A DNA stretch of 64,000 nt from Chitinophaga filiformis (GTDB taxonomy: Bacteria > Bacteroidota > Bacteroidia > Chitinophagales > Chitinophagaceae). Shown here one piece after another: positions 54,401 through 62,452 of the stretch. Each line of letters starts with the position of its first letter. Positions within the stretch are counted from its first letter, which is position 1. The translations under genes were made by a program, and so were the position numbers. The stretch lies in contig NZ_CP095855.1 of NCBI RefSeq assembly GCF_023100805.1, positions 8,163,001 through 8,227,000 on the forward strand, read 5' to 3'. Under the pieces are notes generated by a model. It searched no databases and was not told where the DNA came from. It saw nothing but the letters and a program-made list of their open reading frames with translations.

Positions 54401-54722
54401 CTTCATCGAGTGAACCTACTTTTTCACTCAGCACTACACTGATAGAAGCAGCATCTCCCAATACTACTTCCTGCTGCGTGTAGCCTACAAATGAAAACAC
54501 CAGGGTCTCTCCTTTCTTGGCAGTCAGACTGAAATTACCAGCCGGGTCTGTGGCTGTACCACGGCCGGAATTCTTAACTGCTACAGTTACACCTGGCAAG
54601 GGATTACCGGAAGTCTTGTCTGTGACCTTCCCGGTAAATTTAGTCTGGGCGAATGCAGCGCCGGCAAACAACAACAACAATAGCCAGCAACACGCAAATG
54701 TGCGGTAGACATGTCTCTTCAT
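51468..54722 (-). CDS. SusC/RagA TonB-dependent receptor (third pair, no STN domain)
   Basis: A 1084-residue outer-membrane transporter. The signal MKRHVYRTFACCWLLLLLFA is followed by a carboxypeptidase-D-like domain (FTGKVTDKTSGNPLPGVTVA), TonB box/plug motifs (LDEVVVTGYATQRKKDLTGA, NQLQGQVSGITVLGSGQPGE, VRIRGVNTFGNNTPLYVIDG, IYGARAANGVIIITTKRGKP) and a large barrel ending VGVNVGF. It lacks an STN domain and a sigma/FecR pair. Its 465-bp upstream gap carries a perfect 11-bp inverted repeat that may be the control site. Confidence 0.94.
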   Translation of the reverse strand: MKRHVYRTFACCWLLLLLFAGAAFAQTKFTGKVTDKTSGNPLPGVTVAVKNSGRGTATDPAGNFSLTAKKGETLVFSFVGYTQQEVVLGDAASISVVLSEKVGSLDEVVVTGYATQRKKDLTGAVSVVNVEQISRQPTAQVSNQLQGQVSGITVLGSGQPGEEPQVRIRGVNTFGNNTPLYVIDGVPTQNIVDLNPYDVASMQVLKDAGSASIYGARAANGVIIITTKRGKPDGKVRVTYDGYYGTQRPKGGNVWHILSPQEMANLKWMALKNTDPNVVYNDGLYGSGATPRLPDYIAPGGLMEGDPAVDPSKYNVNPFYKNPSDLDNFYRINKANKGGTDWFHEIFKPAMITSHNVSVSGGGDQGAYYLSFYYFNQKGTLLDTYLKRYSIRSNSFFNVGKHVRIGENLEFSVIDNPRITALTEGSGIGMAFREQPIIPVRDIKGNFAGSFSTNGAQLGNARNPVAIQERTKDNRGLGNRLLGNVYGEVDFLQHFTFRTSFGGEVYSASNHSFTYPEYENAENNKVNSYTESATSGYNWTWSNTLTYSQSFNKIHNVKVLVGTEAFDNHGRMVTGTTQNYFIFDPNFTNLGTGTGTVTNNSNAFTDGLFSIFGRLDYSLFDKYLLGAVIRRDGSSRFGANNRYGTFPAISAGWRVSQEEFLKHVSWISDLKIRGGWGIMGNQLNVDPSNAFTQYGLNKGSSFYDIGGTSNTLASGFFRTTIGNPDAKWESNINTNVGFDATLFKGKLEISADYYKKRVKDLLFTPEVSGTAGRSNPPAVNIAEMQNHGIDLSLGINDIHITKELVLKANATLTTYKNKIINISGDAPYFDLEARRFNGNFIIRNAIDHPISSFYGYKTVGFWNTAEEIAAANDQAQKATNNPNAVYQTGIKLGRFRYQDTNGDGIITDADRTFLGNPSPDFSYGLNLQLDYKNFDFTVFLYGVQGNNIWNQVRWWTDFYPSFAGAKSKTALYDSWRPDHQNAKAPIQENEGSFSTNTVPNSFLVENGSYLRAKNMMLGYTLPKAVLQRIGIEKFRIYVQAANLFTITKYSGIDPEITGGTTNFGLDEGAYPNQRQFLVGVNVGF

Positions 54723-54879
54723 AACGTGAAACGTTTTTAAAAATTGGTTAATAATTAGCCTGTTCGGGTGTATACACTGCGCCGTCCGGCAGGTACAGAC
54801 ACGAAAAATGACCGGGTTAAGTCAATATCCTGGTCTTAGAGGGACACTATTTAAATCCTTCCTCTCGGCTCAAATCCAT

Positions 54880-54906
54880 ATTGATACCGATTGCATCGGT
54901 ATCAAT
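54880..54906 (-). promoter_or_regulatory. Perfect inverted repeat upstream of the third susC
   Basis: ATTGATACCGA (54880-54890), spacer TTGCA, then TCGGTATCAAT (54896-54906) form a perfect 11-bp dyad about 160 bp before the susC start. A TGTTAACA palindrome lies at 54996-55003. The remainder of 54723-55187 shows no gene. Confidence 0.55.
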
Positions 54907-55187
54907 GCAATAATATATCCGGGCGTTTAAGTTGTTAAAAAATGGGAATGGCGTTTTAATTCTTTTTTTGGACTACAGTTTAGTTTTTTCATACGTGTTA
55001 ACATCAAAAAATTAGGGAACATGGATTAGATCTTGGCAATTATTAAACACACACTAAAATTTCAATTGTTAACTGGCGACCAAGGTAACACATTCGTTTA
55101 ATTTAAGCAAGACAAGCGGTAAATTTTTAATCAGTATTTAAGAATTTACTATCAGTTTTACAATACGATGAAGAAAGAAGGCGGCGA

Positions 55188-55814
55188 TCACAGTTTGTCT
55201 GTGATCACCTTTACCGCCCTTCCCCTCTCCAGTTCATTATGTTCCTGCCACTGATCCTGCCGGCGTGCCAGCAGCTGTTCCATTTGCCAGGACATAAACT
55301 TTGCTTCCAGCCTTTCGAGGCAAAGCTGTTTATTCTGCAACTGTGAGCGGCTGTCCATTGCCAGCACCTGGATGCCCGATGGAAGATGTGTACCCCGTAC
55401 GGCCGTTTCCACTTTATTCACATGCTGCCCGCCGGGCCCCGATGCACGGCAGGATTCCAGCTTCACATCTTTCAGGTCCCATTTCGCCTGCTCCTTTACA
55501 TCAAACACTTCGACCCCCACAAACCAGTTCTTGCGCTTGTGGAACTTACGGTAAGGGCTCTCTGCGATCCACTGCACCGTACCCCGCCACTCTTTTACGA
55601 AGGCGTCAAGTTGCTTAGCGCCTTTTTCTTCCTTTATTAAAAGTACTGCGGATAACAGTGTTCCCTTCAGATCGCCCTTTTTGCTTTCCAGTACCTGGAT
55701 ATCCAGTCCCTGCCTGCGGGCGTCCTTCATCATCAGCTCTACCACCTTTGCCACTACCCTCGTGCATTCTGCCGGCCCTCTCCCCGCTGTTACCTGTATA
55801 ATTGACTTGTTCAT
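55188..55814 (-). CDS. prfH: Peptide chain release factor homologue PrfH
   Basis: A 208-residue release-factor-like protein with the peptidyl-tRNA hydrolysis motif GGQ at residues 128-130 in CRASGPGGQHVNKVETAVRG. It lacks the codon-recognition domain of RF1/RF2. The N-terminus MNKSIIQVTAGRGPAECTRV and the middle RGTVQWIAESPYRKFHKRKN are PrfH-specific. Reported PrfH proteins rescue ribosomes cleaved in the 16S decoding centre by ribotoxins, after which the paired RtcB ligase reseals the rRNA. It begins 4 bp after the rtcB stop codon, so they are co-translated. A hairpin overlaps its stop codon (55188-55205). Confidence 0.93.
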   Translation of the reverse strand: MNKSIIQVTAGRGPAECTRVVAKVVELMMKDARRQGLDIQVLESKKGDLKGTLLSAVLLIKEEKGAKQLDAFVKEWRGTVQWIAESPYRKFHKRKNWFVGVEVFDVKEQAKWDLKDVKLESCRASGPGGQHVNKVETAVRGTHLPSGIQVLAMDSRSQLQNKQLCLERLEAKFMSWQMEQLLARRQDQWQEHNELERGRAVKVITDKL

Positions 55815-55818
55815 GTTG

Positions 55819-57219
55819 TTACTCTTTATGCATTCTTACAATCCGGGGTAAAAAGCGACCCTCAATGTTGACCAGTTCCTGTTGCGCAGCAATCACGCTC
55901 TCGATGTCTTTATAGGCGAGCGGATTTTCTTCCACACTTCCACCGATCAGCGTAACACCCGCATCGCCCAGCATCTTCTTTAATGCGGAGACTGTCATAC
56001 TTTCCCTGGCGCGTTTCCGGCTCATCATTCTGCCTGCACCGTGTGACGCAGAAAATAAAGACTGCTCCACTCCTTTTCCGGTCACCAGGTAAGCTGCCGT
56101 GGTCATACTGCCCGGAATAATACCCGGTTCTCCTTCGTGAGCAGGTGTAGCTCCTTTGCGATGTACGATCACTTTACGGCCATCTTCCAGTCTTTCTTCC
56201 CACGCAAAATTGTGGTGGTTCTCAACAGTGATCAGCCGCTCCAGTCCCAATGCTTTCGCCATATTAATATGTATCCTGTCATGACAGGCCCTGGCATAAT
56301 CACCCGCCAGTTGCATGCTGAGCCAGTACTCCTGCCCCGCCTCACTGTTCATATCCAGCCAGGCCAGTTGCTGCGCTTGTCTCGGCAGCTTGCAGGTATC
56401 CATAGCGATCTTCGTGTAATGCATCGCTACATTGGCGCCCAGTCCCCTGCTGCCGGAGTGCGATAATAGCGCGACATAATCTTTCGCCGGCAGCCCCAGT
56501 GAGTTATCTTCAGACAAACGGATCATACCAAACTCCACGAAATGATTACCACTGCCTGAACTTCCCAGCTGCCGCGCCGCTTTTGCCTGCAGCTTCTTTA
56601 ATAAGTCAGTTGCCTGAAAAGCAGGATCATCCAGTACCGCATGCTCCTGTTCTACATCCAGCCCGCCTTCCATACCAAAGTGTGTCCACTCTTTCAGTGC
56701 CACCTTCATCTGGTATCCGTAACGTTTAATAAAGCTCTCTCCTTCATCGAAGATGGACAATGCCATGCGGCAGCCAATGTCTACGCCTACAGCATAAGGT
56801 ATAACAGCATTATCAGTAGCCAGCACACCGCCAATGGGCAAGCCATACCCGGCATGTGCATCCGGCATCAGCGCTCCCTGTACCGTTACAGGCAGTGACA
56901 TAGCGATCTCCATCTGCTGCTTCGCGCTGTGCTCAATCTCCTTACCACCGTAGATCTTCAGTCGCCCGGTCTCTTCCAGTAAATTGAACGCCGTATGATG
57001 TGTTACTTCTTCTTTTTCTATGAATGTGCCTGCGATCTTACCCAGTATTTCATCATTGATGTATTGCTCAGGCTTCTCTTTTATGCCAGACAATAATGTA
57101 ATGAGCTGCTCTTTGGTATGATGCTTAAAATGTTTTGAAATAGTATTAATGACCAGACTTCTTGCACGGTCATTTGTATAACCGATCTTACTCAGTTCTT
57201 TTGTGCGTAAATTGCCCAT
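55819..57219 (-). CDS. rtcB: RtcB RNA ligase of the PrfH-linked (RtcB2) type
   Basis: A 466-residue GTP/Mn2+-dependent ligase that joins 3'-phosphate (or cyclic phosphate) and 5'-hydroxyl RNA ends. Motifs: PDAHAGYGLPIGGVLATDNA, the metal site YAVGVDIGCRMALSIFD, QLGSSGSGNHFVEFGMI, VALLSHSGSRGLGANVAMHY and the guanylylated histidine His393 in SASHGAGRMMSRKRA. The association with prfH, 4 bp downstream, marks it as the paralogue proposed to repair rRNA broken by ribotoxins rather than the tRNA-type enzyme. A well-formed promoter lies about 375 bp upstream, leaving a long leader. Confidence 0.95.
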   Translation of the reverse strand: MGNLRTKELSKIGYTNDRARSLVINTISKHFKHHTKEQLITLLSGIKEKPEQYINDEILGKIAGTFIEKEEVTHHTAFNLLEETGRLKIYGGKEIEHSAKQQMEIAMSLPVTVQGALMPDAHAGYGLPIGGVLATDNAVIPYAVGVDIGCRMALSIFDEGESFIKRYGYQMKVALKEWTHFGMEGGLDVEQEHAVLDDPAFQATDLLKKLQAKAARQLGSSGSGNHFVEFGMIRLSEDNSLGLPAKDYVALLSHSGSRGLGANVAMHYTKIAMDTCKLPRQAQQLAWLDMNSEAGQEYWLSMQLAGDYARACHDRIHINMAKALGLERLITVENHHNFAWEERLEDGRKVIVHRKGATPAHEGEPGIIPGSMTTAAYLVTGKGVEQSLFSASHGAGRMMSRKRARESMTVSALKKMLGDAGVTLIGGSVEENPLAYKDIESVIAAQQELVNIEGRFLPRIVRMHKE

Positions 57220-57592
57220 ATGGGTGCGTAATAATTGTATAGTGATGCGTATCGTTCAAATGATATCGAACGGACAATTAAGGCATGAGATACCCTTTCC
57301 GCAGGCGCAGAAGGTCTTGCTGTCGTGATTCCCGGGGTGCTCCTCCGGGACACAAACATGCAAGCCCCGCAGCAAGTGATCTGCACGATCATTCCCCGGG
57401 TGTTCATGGTACACCAGTTATACAGGCATAATAATGGAAGACACTAATGATGAATGATCATCAATGTTACTCGCTTTCCAGTAAATTAAAAAGGAAATAT
57501 TACCTGTATCAGGCAGCGGGCGAAAAGGGTGATATGTGAATACGTTCTGTCATGATTCCTTGTGTTTTTAGAGGTGAACAATAAAGGAATTC
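57220..57592 (-). promoter_or_regulatory. Long structured 5' leader of the rtcB-prfH operon
   Basis: From the inferred start near 57592 the leader spans about 370 nt. A 14-codon frame (MTERIHISPFSPAA, 57553-57509) follows an AAGGAA site. A second frame beginning MNTRGMIVQITCCGACMFVS (57407) runs into the rtcB start. Competing GC-rich stems occur: CTTGCTG/CAGCAAG (57370-57376 with 57316-57322), CCCGGGG/CCCCGGG (57394-57400 with 57331-57337) and CCCGG/CCGGG inside. The alternatives cannot all form at once. A control role is inferred. Confidence 0.45.
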
Positions 57593-57597
57593 GGATG

Positions 57598-57627
57598 CAA
57601 AGGTATATATTTTCTATGTTATATCAA
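57598..57627 (-). promoter_or_regulatory. Consensus promoter driving rtcB-prfH
   Basis: The minus strand reads TTG (57627-57625), exactly 19 bp, then TACCTTTG (57605-57598): a perfect Bacteroidota -33/-7 pair. No other minus-strand gene lies between it and rtcB. Confidence 0.75.
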
Positions 57628-57661
57628 GTATCTTCGTTCCATCGCTGATAATTTTTTTTCT

Positions 57662-58042
57662 ATGAAAATATTCAACATCATCTGGGGTATCCTGTTCATC
57701 ATTTTCGCAGGACTGCAATACAATGATCCTGATCCATATATATGGGGCCCCATCTACCTGTTTGGCGCCGGCTGCTGCCTGCTTGCTGCACGTGGCCGCT
57801 TTTACAGGCGGGCATATCTTATCGGTATATTTGTATACCTGGCATATGCCGCATATCTTTTCTTTGACAAGAACGGCGTTATAGACTGGGCCACAGAACA
57901 TCATGGTGAGAATATTGCAGAAACAATGAAAGCAACGAAGCCCTGGATAGAAGAAACACGTGAGTTCTTCGGCTTGTTCCTTCTCATCATAGTGCTGCTG
58001 ATCAATTATTTCTATGCTGGCAGACGATTGAAGAAGAGCTAG
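57662..58042 (+). CDS. TMEM220-like four-helix membrane protein
   Basis: A 126-residue integral membrane protein of the transmembrane-220 family. It has about four helices: IFNIIWGILFIIFAGLQ; the stretch after the family motif QYNDPDPYIW (WGPIYLFGAGCCLLAA); RRAYLIGIFVYLAYAAYLFF; and EFFGLFLLIIVLLINYFYAG. The loop containing DWATEHHGENIAETMKATKP is also typical. Function is unknown in bacteria and animals. It is a single gene divergent from rtcB and convergent with the ThuA cluster, ending at a strong terminator. Confidence 0.88.
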   Translation: MKIFNIIWGILFIIFAGLQYNDPDPYIWGPIYLFGAGCCLLAARGRFYRRAYLIGIFVYLAYAAYLFFDKNGVIDWATEHHGENIAETMKATKPWIEETREFFGLFLLIIVLLINYFYAGRRLKKS

Positions 58043-58045
58043 CAT

Positions 58046-58092
58046 AAAAAAAGAGAGCCTGTATCGCAAATTGATACAGGCTCTCTTTTTTT
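58046..58092. terminator. Bidirectional terminator
   Basis: A 20-bp perfect stem, AGAGAGCCTGTATC with flanking A7 (58046-58065) and its complement with T8 (58073-58092), ends both the TMEM220-like gene and the convergent ThuA-PQQ gene. Confidence 0.95.
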
Positions 58093-58105
58093 TATTTGAA
58101 ATCAC

Positions 58106-61100
58106 TTATTTACTCATCAACTGGAAAGATGATATTCCAAGCCCGGTTTTCTCTGCCGGATCAGCCGCTTTAATCGTTACATGCAATGTATGCTCCTTCC
58201 CGTCTGCCACCGGTGCAAACGAGATCGTTGCAGTATTAGGCGCCATTCCTTTAGCTCCTACTCCAATTATAGCTTCTCCCAGTTTCTGACCATCTGCCTT
58301 ATCCAGGAATATCTCTACGATATAACCATGCTGCAAAGGCTCCTGCGTGAAATAGTTAATATTGATACCATTTACTGCTGTCAGGTCAAGATTTTTGTAA
58401 GTAGCCCATCCATTGCCGGCAGGTATCAACAACTTCTTACCATCAAATTCGAATGTAGAGACACCGTCCGATTTATCAAATGATGCTGCAGCTATTTTCG
58501 GGCTCCTCAGCGTAATGGCATCGGTACCAGTAATAGGCTTGATACCAGGACCACCTTTATCAGTATAACTCGCCATCAGGTACAACACACCATTGTCTTT
58601 TTCCGGTTTCCCCACAGTAGGATCTACCGTACCGCTTACTGGCAATGATGGTGCAGCTTTGGTATTACCGCCTAATGACATCACATACTCTACCAGCTGA
58701 TGCGCCTCTGACTGTGTGATGGTAGGATGCGCAGACATGGCTGTTTCGCCCCATACACCGCCACCACCTTTGATGATCTTGTCTGCCAGGTAATCAGCCG
58801 CTTTCGGATCATCTTTATATTTCTCTGCCACCTGTTTGAAGCTGGGCCCGATAGATTTTTCATCTACTTTATGACAGGTCTTACAATCGCTGGATTCTAC
58901 CATGTTCTTACCGGCAATAGCGCCGGTAATGATCTGGTGCCCCTGCTGGGGAATACCGGCTTTGTCATTACCTTCCATATAGTCTGCCCTGATATACAGG
59001 TTGGCAACATCGATCTTGCCATCTGCTGTAGAGCCGTCTTCTTTATCCTTCACACTTACACTGTAAGCGACAGGCTTGCCGGGGAAATAGAACATCTTAT
59101 TGCCGGTCACACTCACCTTCACTTCCGGTGTTTCATTACCAGCATACAGCTCTATACCACTGCTGCGCGTGCTGGCGCCATTGCCATCCAGCACTTCTAC
59201 AGATACTGCGTATTCACCTGCAGTGGTAAAGGTTACTTCTGTTTCAGGCTCTTTGGTTTCTTTCTTATTGCCATTGCCCAGGTACCATACATATGTCAGC
59301 TGATCGCCATCAGGATCGGAAGATCCTTTCGCACTCAGTTTCGCTTTAAATGGCAGACCGCCCGACAGTTTATCGGCATGGATCTCTGCTACAGGCGCAC
59401 GGTTGCCGCCATTATAGTCGATACGTGACAGGGCTGCATCCTTATTTTTACTGAACCATCCATTGCCATATTCCAATAAATACAGGCGACCATCAGGCCC
59501 CATTTCCATATCGATGATGGCATTGAATTTTGTATGTGGTATAAAATCTTCCGTCTTTGACAGGTTGAAGTCTTTGTCGAAGCTCACTGCCTTGATCCAG
59601 CCGCGTACCCAGTCGTAGATGAAGAACTTGTTGTTATAATAATCCGGGAAACGTGTTTCCTTCGGATAGAATTCATTGTAGTATACAGGTCCCGCCATTG
59701 CATTACGTCCACCACTACCCATTGAGGGGAAGTCGGGCGATTTGGCATAAGGGTACCATATAAAGGCCGGCTGCGCGGGTGGCAGGTTCTTGATACCGGT
59801 ATTATTGCGTGAATTGTTCACAGGCTTTGCAGGATCAAACGCAGGGCCGCTCTTACCTGTTTCATAGTCATACAGATGATAGGCATAGTTGTTACCTACA
59901 AACATCGGATAACCAAAATTGCCCGGTTTCTTTGCCTGGTTGATCTCATCATAACCACGCGGACCACGGTTAGGATCGTCGTTATTAGCATCCGGTCCTA
60001 CTTCGCCCCAGTAGAGGTATCCATTCTTACGGTCTACAGAAATACGGTAAGGGTTACGTGTACCCATTGCATAGATCTCAGGACGGGCATTAGGCGTACC
60101 TGGTTTGAAGAGGTTACCTTCCGGAATGCCGTAAGTACCATCTTCGTTGATCTTTATGCGCAGGATCTTTCCGCGCAGATCGTTGCTATTGGCAGATGTA
60201 CGGCGGCCGTCATACTGCAGGTGCCCCGGGCGGTCATCCAGCGGGGCATATCCGTTGCTGACATATTTCTGTCCGGGTTCGTCGAAGGGTGTACTGTTAT
60301 CGCCTGTAGACAGGTATAAGAGACCTCCGGGGCCAAAGGTGATAGAACCACCTGTATGGCAGCAGATATTACGTTGGGAATACAGCTGGAGGATGATCTT
60401 TTCAGATGCAGTATCCAGCACGTTGTTCTCAAACTTGAAACGGGACAAGCGGTTTACGGAAGTATCTGCCGGGGAATAATAGATATAAACATAATGGTTC
60501 TTTGCAAAATCCGGGTCTGCGCTCATACCCAGCACACCTTCTTCTGCATTTACATTAGGCACTTCAGTTTTATAATATACCCGCAGGAAACCGGCCTGTG
60601 TCAGTTTACGACTGGCCTGGTTATAATACATGATCTCTCCCCTGCGTTGTGCCACCAGGATGCTGAGATCCGGCAGGATGGTCATTTCAGTAGGCTCAAA
60701 GAGCTCTCCAGAAATGAGCGTGTTTTTAGTGAACCTGTTCTCTTCCGGCACACGCAAAGTGGTAGCCTGCGCATAATCGAGCATGGTATTCTTGCCGATG
60801 GCATATTTAATACCACCCAGGATATGTGCGAGATACTGTGGTTCTGTATATGATTCGTTGGTATGACCTAACTCTGTATAAAAGGCGCGGCCACCGTCGA
60901 AATCGTGGTACCAGCTGATAGGATGATCAGGTCCGTTGGTACCGCCTTCATAAGTCTTTTCATCTACTGTGATCAGCACATGTGTATGCTTGCTGATCTT
61001 CTTAAAATTATACCACTCATCGGTATGTTCCCATGTATCAGGCAGTGTAGCTGTGGCCTGGAACGTTTTGTCCTTCACCGTCAGTTTGGCCTTGTGTGTA

Positions 61101-61522
61101 CCCGCGGGATGATTATCGAAATAAGCACCTACCAGTTCTCCATACCAACCCCACTCATATTCAGTGTCAGTTGCAGAGTGGATGCCCACGAAGCCTCCGC
61201 CTGACTGAATATATCTTTCAAAATCTGCTTCCTGGTAATTGTTCAGTACATCGCCAGTGGTATTCAGAAAGATCACAGCTGCATATTTCTGCAGCGTATC
61301 TTCGGTAAAATTGGCGGCATTCTCTGTGGTGTCTACTTCAAAGCCATTTTCTTTTCCGAGCTTCTGAATAGCCTGTATCCCTGCGGGGATAGAAGCATGC
61401 CGGAAACCGGCGGTTTTGGTGAACACCAGTACCCTTGGGTTACCGGGCCGGGTTTTCTTCTGGCAACCGGACATTACTGTTCCCAGTAATACCAGCAGCA
61501 TCATTACGTACCTGATTTGCAT
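58106..61522 (-). CDS. Multidomain lipoprotein: ThuA, PQQ-type sugar dehydrogenase, PKD, cytochrome c, carbohydrate-binding domain
   Basis: An 1138-residue periplasmic lipoprotein (lipobox GTVMSGCQKK, Cys20). Domains in order: ThuA (about 28-255; LVFTKTAGFRHASIPAGIQA, GGGFVGIHSATDTEYEWGWY, PISWYHDFDGGRAFYTELGH). Then a PQQ/GSDH-like propeller (about 270-690; GVLGMSADPDFAKNHYVYIY, LRGKILRIKINEDGTYGIPE, YAMGTRNPYRISVDRKNGYL). Then PKD (about 708-795; SAKGSSDPDGDQLTYVWYLG), cytochrome c with DCKTCH (Cys880 to His884) and distal MSAHPTITQ, and a jelly-roll resembling CBM6 (about 985-1138). The plan suggests that one polypeptide binds, oxidises and handles a sugar while passing electrons to haem. 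It heads a cluster with separate ThuA, DUF1080 and cytochrome genes. Confidence 0.9.
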   Translation of the reverse strand: MQIRYVMMLLVLLGTVMSGCQKKTRPGNPRVLVFTKTAGFRHASIPAGIQAIQKLGKENGFEVDTTENAANFTEDTLQKYAAVIFLNTTGDVLNNYQEADFERYIQSGGGFVGIHSATDTEYEWGWYGELVGAYFDNHPAGTHKAKLTVKDKTFQATATLPDTWEHTDEWYNFKKISKHTHVLITVDEKTYEGGTNGPDHPISWYHDFDGGRAFYTELGHTNESYTEPQYLAHILGGIKYAIGKNTMLDYAQATTLRVPEENRFTKNTLISGELFEPTEMTILPDLSILVAQRRGEIMYYNQASRKLTQAGFLRVYYKTEVPNVNAEEGVLGMSADPDFAKNHYVYIYYSPADTSVNRLSRFKFENNVLDTASEKIILQLYSQRNICCHTGGSITFGPGGLLYLSTGDNSTPFDEPGQKYVSNGYAPLDDRPGHLQYDGRRTSANSNDLRGKILRIKINEDGTYGIPEGNLFKPGTPNARPEIYAMGTRNPYRISVDRKNGYLYWGEVGPDANNDDPNRGPRGYDEINQAKKPGNFGYPMFVGNNYAYHLYDYETGKSGPAFDPAKPVNNSRNNTGIKNLPPAQPAFIWYPYAKSPDFPSMGSGGRNAMAGPVYYNEFYPKETRFPDYYNNKFFIYDWVRGWIKAVSFDKDFNLSKTEDFIPHTKFNAIIDMEMGPDGRLYLLEYGNGWFSKNKDAALSRIDYNGGNRAPVAEIHADKLSGGLPFKAKLSAKGSSDPDGDQLTYVWYLGNGNKKETKEPETEVTFTTAGEYAVSVEVLDGNGASTRSSGIELYAGNETPEVKVSVTGNKMFYFPGKPVAYSVSVKDKEDGSTADGKIDVANLYIRADYMEGNDKAGIPQQGHQIITGAIAGKNMVESSDCKTCHKVDEKSIGPSFKQVAEKYKDDPKAADYLADKIIKGGGGVWGETAMSAHPTITQSEAHQLVEYVMSLGGNTKAAPSLPVSGTVDPTVGKPEKDNGVLYLMASYTDKGGPGIKPITGTDAITLRSPKIAAASFDKSDGVSTFEFDGKKLLIPAGNGWATYKNLDLTAVNGININYFTQEPLQHGYIVEIFLDKADGQKLGEAIIGVGAKGMAPNTATISFAPVADGKEHTLHVTIKAADPAEKTGLGISSFQLMSK

Positions 61523-61546
61523 GATATTTTAATGTTGATTGATAAG

Positions 61547-61581
61547 ACGGCATACGGCGCCTTTCGCAGGCCGCATGCCGT
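61547..61581 (-). terminator. Hairpin between the two ThuA genes
   Basis: ACGGCATGCGGC (minus, 61570-61581) pairs with GCCGTATGCCGT (61547-61558) with one G-U pair that is a mismatch on the plus strand, so it works in the minus-strand transcript. It has no strong U-tract and may attenuate rather than stop. Confidence 0.55.
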
Positions 61582-61597
61582 AATAGGGACTAATCCT

Positions 61598-62440
61598 TTA
61601 TTTTCCAGCTTTTAAATTCATTGCGTAGCGAAGGCCACCCATTACATGCTGCAGGTATACCGGGTCGGCATAGGACTCTTTAGTATGGCCCAGTTCCGTA
61701 TAAAAAGCACGGCCTCCTTCAAAATCGTGGTACCAGCTCATCGGGTGATTGTCTCCATTCTTACCACCTTCGTAAGAACTTTCATCAATTTTGATCAGTA
61801 CATGTACATCCGGGTTGAGGTCTTTGAAATTATACCATTCATCCCAGCGTGACCATTTCTCCTGCAGGTGGCGGGTTGCATCGTTGTTACGGTCTACCAC
61901 CAGCAAAGTAGCCTGCTGTTGTTTAGGATGGCTGGTGAACCATGCACCGGCCAGCTTATTGTACCAGGGCCAATCATATTCTGTATCGGTAGCAGCATGG
62001 ATGCCCATGTATCCGCCACCGTTATGAATGTATTTCTCCATTGCCGCCTGCTGCTCATCGTTCAGCACATTGCCGGTTGTATTGAGGAACAATACTGCAG
62101 CATAGCGCTTCAGATCTTTATCATTGAACACGCTGGCATCTTCGGTTGTATCTACAGCGAAACCGTTTTCCTGACCCAGTTTGATCATGGCCAGTTTGGC
62201 AACAGGGATACAGTCATGCCGGAAGCCGGCAGTTTTGGAAAATACCAGTAAACGGGGCATTTTTTTGAAGGATGCTGCATAGCTGTCTGTACCGGTAACC
62301 AGTGCCAGCAGGAGGGCAACAATAAAGCATGGTCCCATCCTGAAGGGGACCATGCTTATACCTGCTTTATTAGAAGCGAGGTTATGATGTTCTTCCGTAC
62401 GGGACGAAAGCATTGTTTCTCTTACGTGGATCTTGCTCAT
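61598..62440 (-). CDS. Stand-alone ThuA-domain protein
   Basis: A 280-residue protein: a hydrophobic signal-like stretch (MGPCFIVALLLALVTGTDSY), then one ThuA domain (class I amidotransferase-like fold). It closely parallels the N-terminal domain of the neighbouring fusion protein: LVFSKTAGFRHDCIPVAKLA, GGGYMGIHAATDTEYDWPWY and HPMSWYHDFEGGRAFYTELG. ThuA proteins act in trehalose and other 3-keto-glycoside utilisation. The start is uncertain: 62440 adds about 30 residues before the hydrophobic segment, and in-frame ATGs at 62353 and 62338 would place the signal at the N-terminus. It is 12 bp downstream of the DUF1080 gene, hence co-transcribed. Confidence 0.87.
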   Translation of the reverse strand: MSKIHVRETMLSSRTEEHHNLASNKAGISMVPFRMGPCFIVALLLALVTGTDSYAASFKKMPRLLVFSKTAGFRHDCIPVAKLAMIKLGQENGFAVDTTEDASVFNDKDLKRYAAVLFLNTTGNVLNDEQQAAMEKYIHNGGGYMGIHAATDTEYDWPWYNKLAGAWFTSHPKQQQATLLVVDRNNDATRHLQEKWSRWDEWYNFKDLNPDVHVLIKIDESSYEGGKNGDNHPMSWYHDFEGGRAFYTELGHTKESYADPVYLQHVMGGLRYAMNLKAGK

Positions 62441-62452
62441 GTGTATGTGGTA

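Noticed and set aside
57192..57407. A 71-residue frame (with TCCGACM) before rtcB, as an independent protein
   Set aside because: It overlaps the rtcB start in another frame and lies in GC-rich hairpins; I treat it as a possible leader frame only.
57300..57410. tRNA or known riboswitch in the rtcB leader
   Set aside because: The GC-rich stems were checked for a cloverleaf and T-arm, and for the SAM-I core; neither is present.
57614..58105. A 163-residue minus-strand frame antisense to the TMEM220-like gene
   Set aside because: The opposite strand encodes a recognisable membrane family with the QYNDPDPYIW motif.
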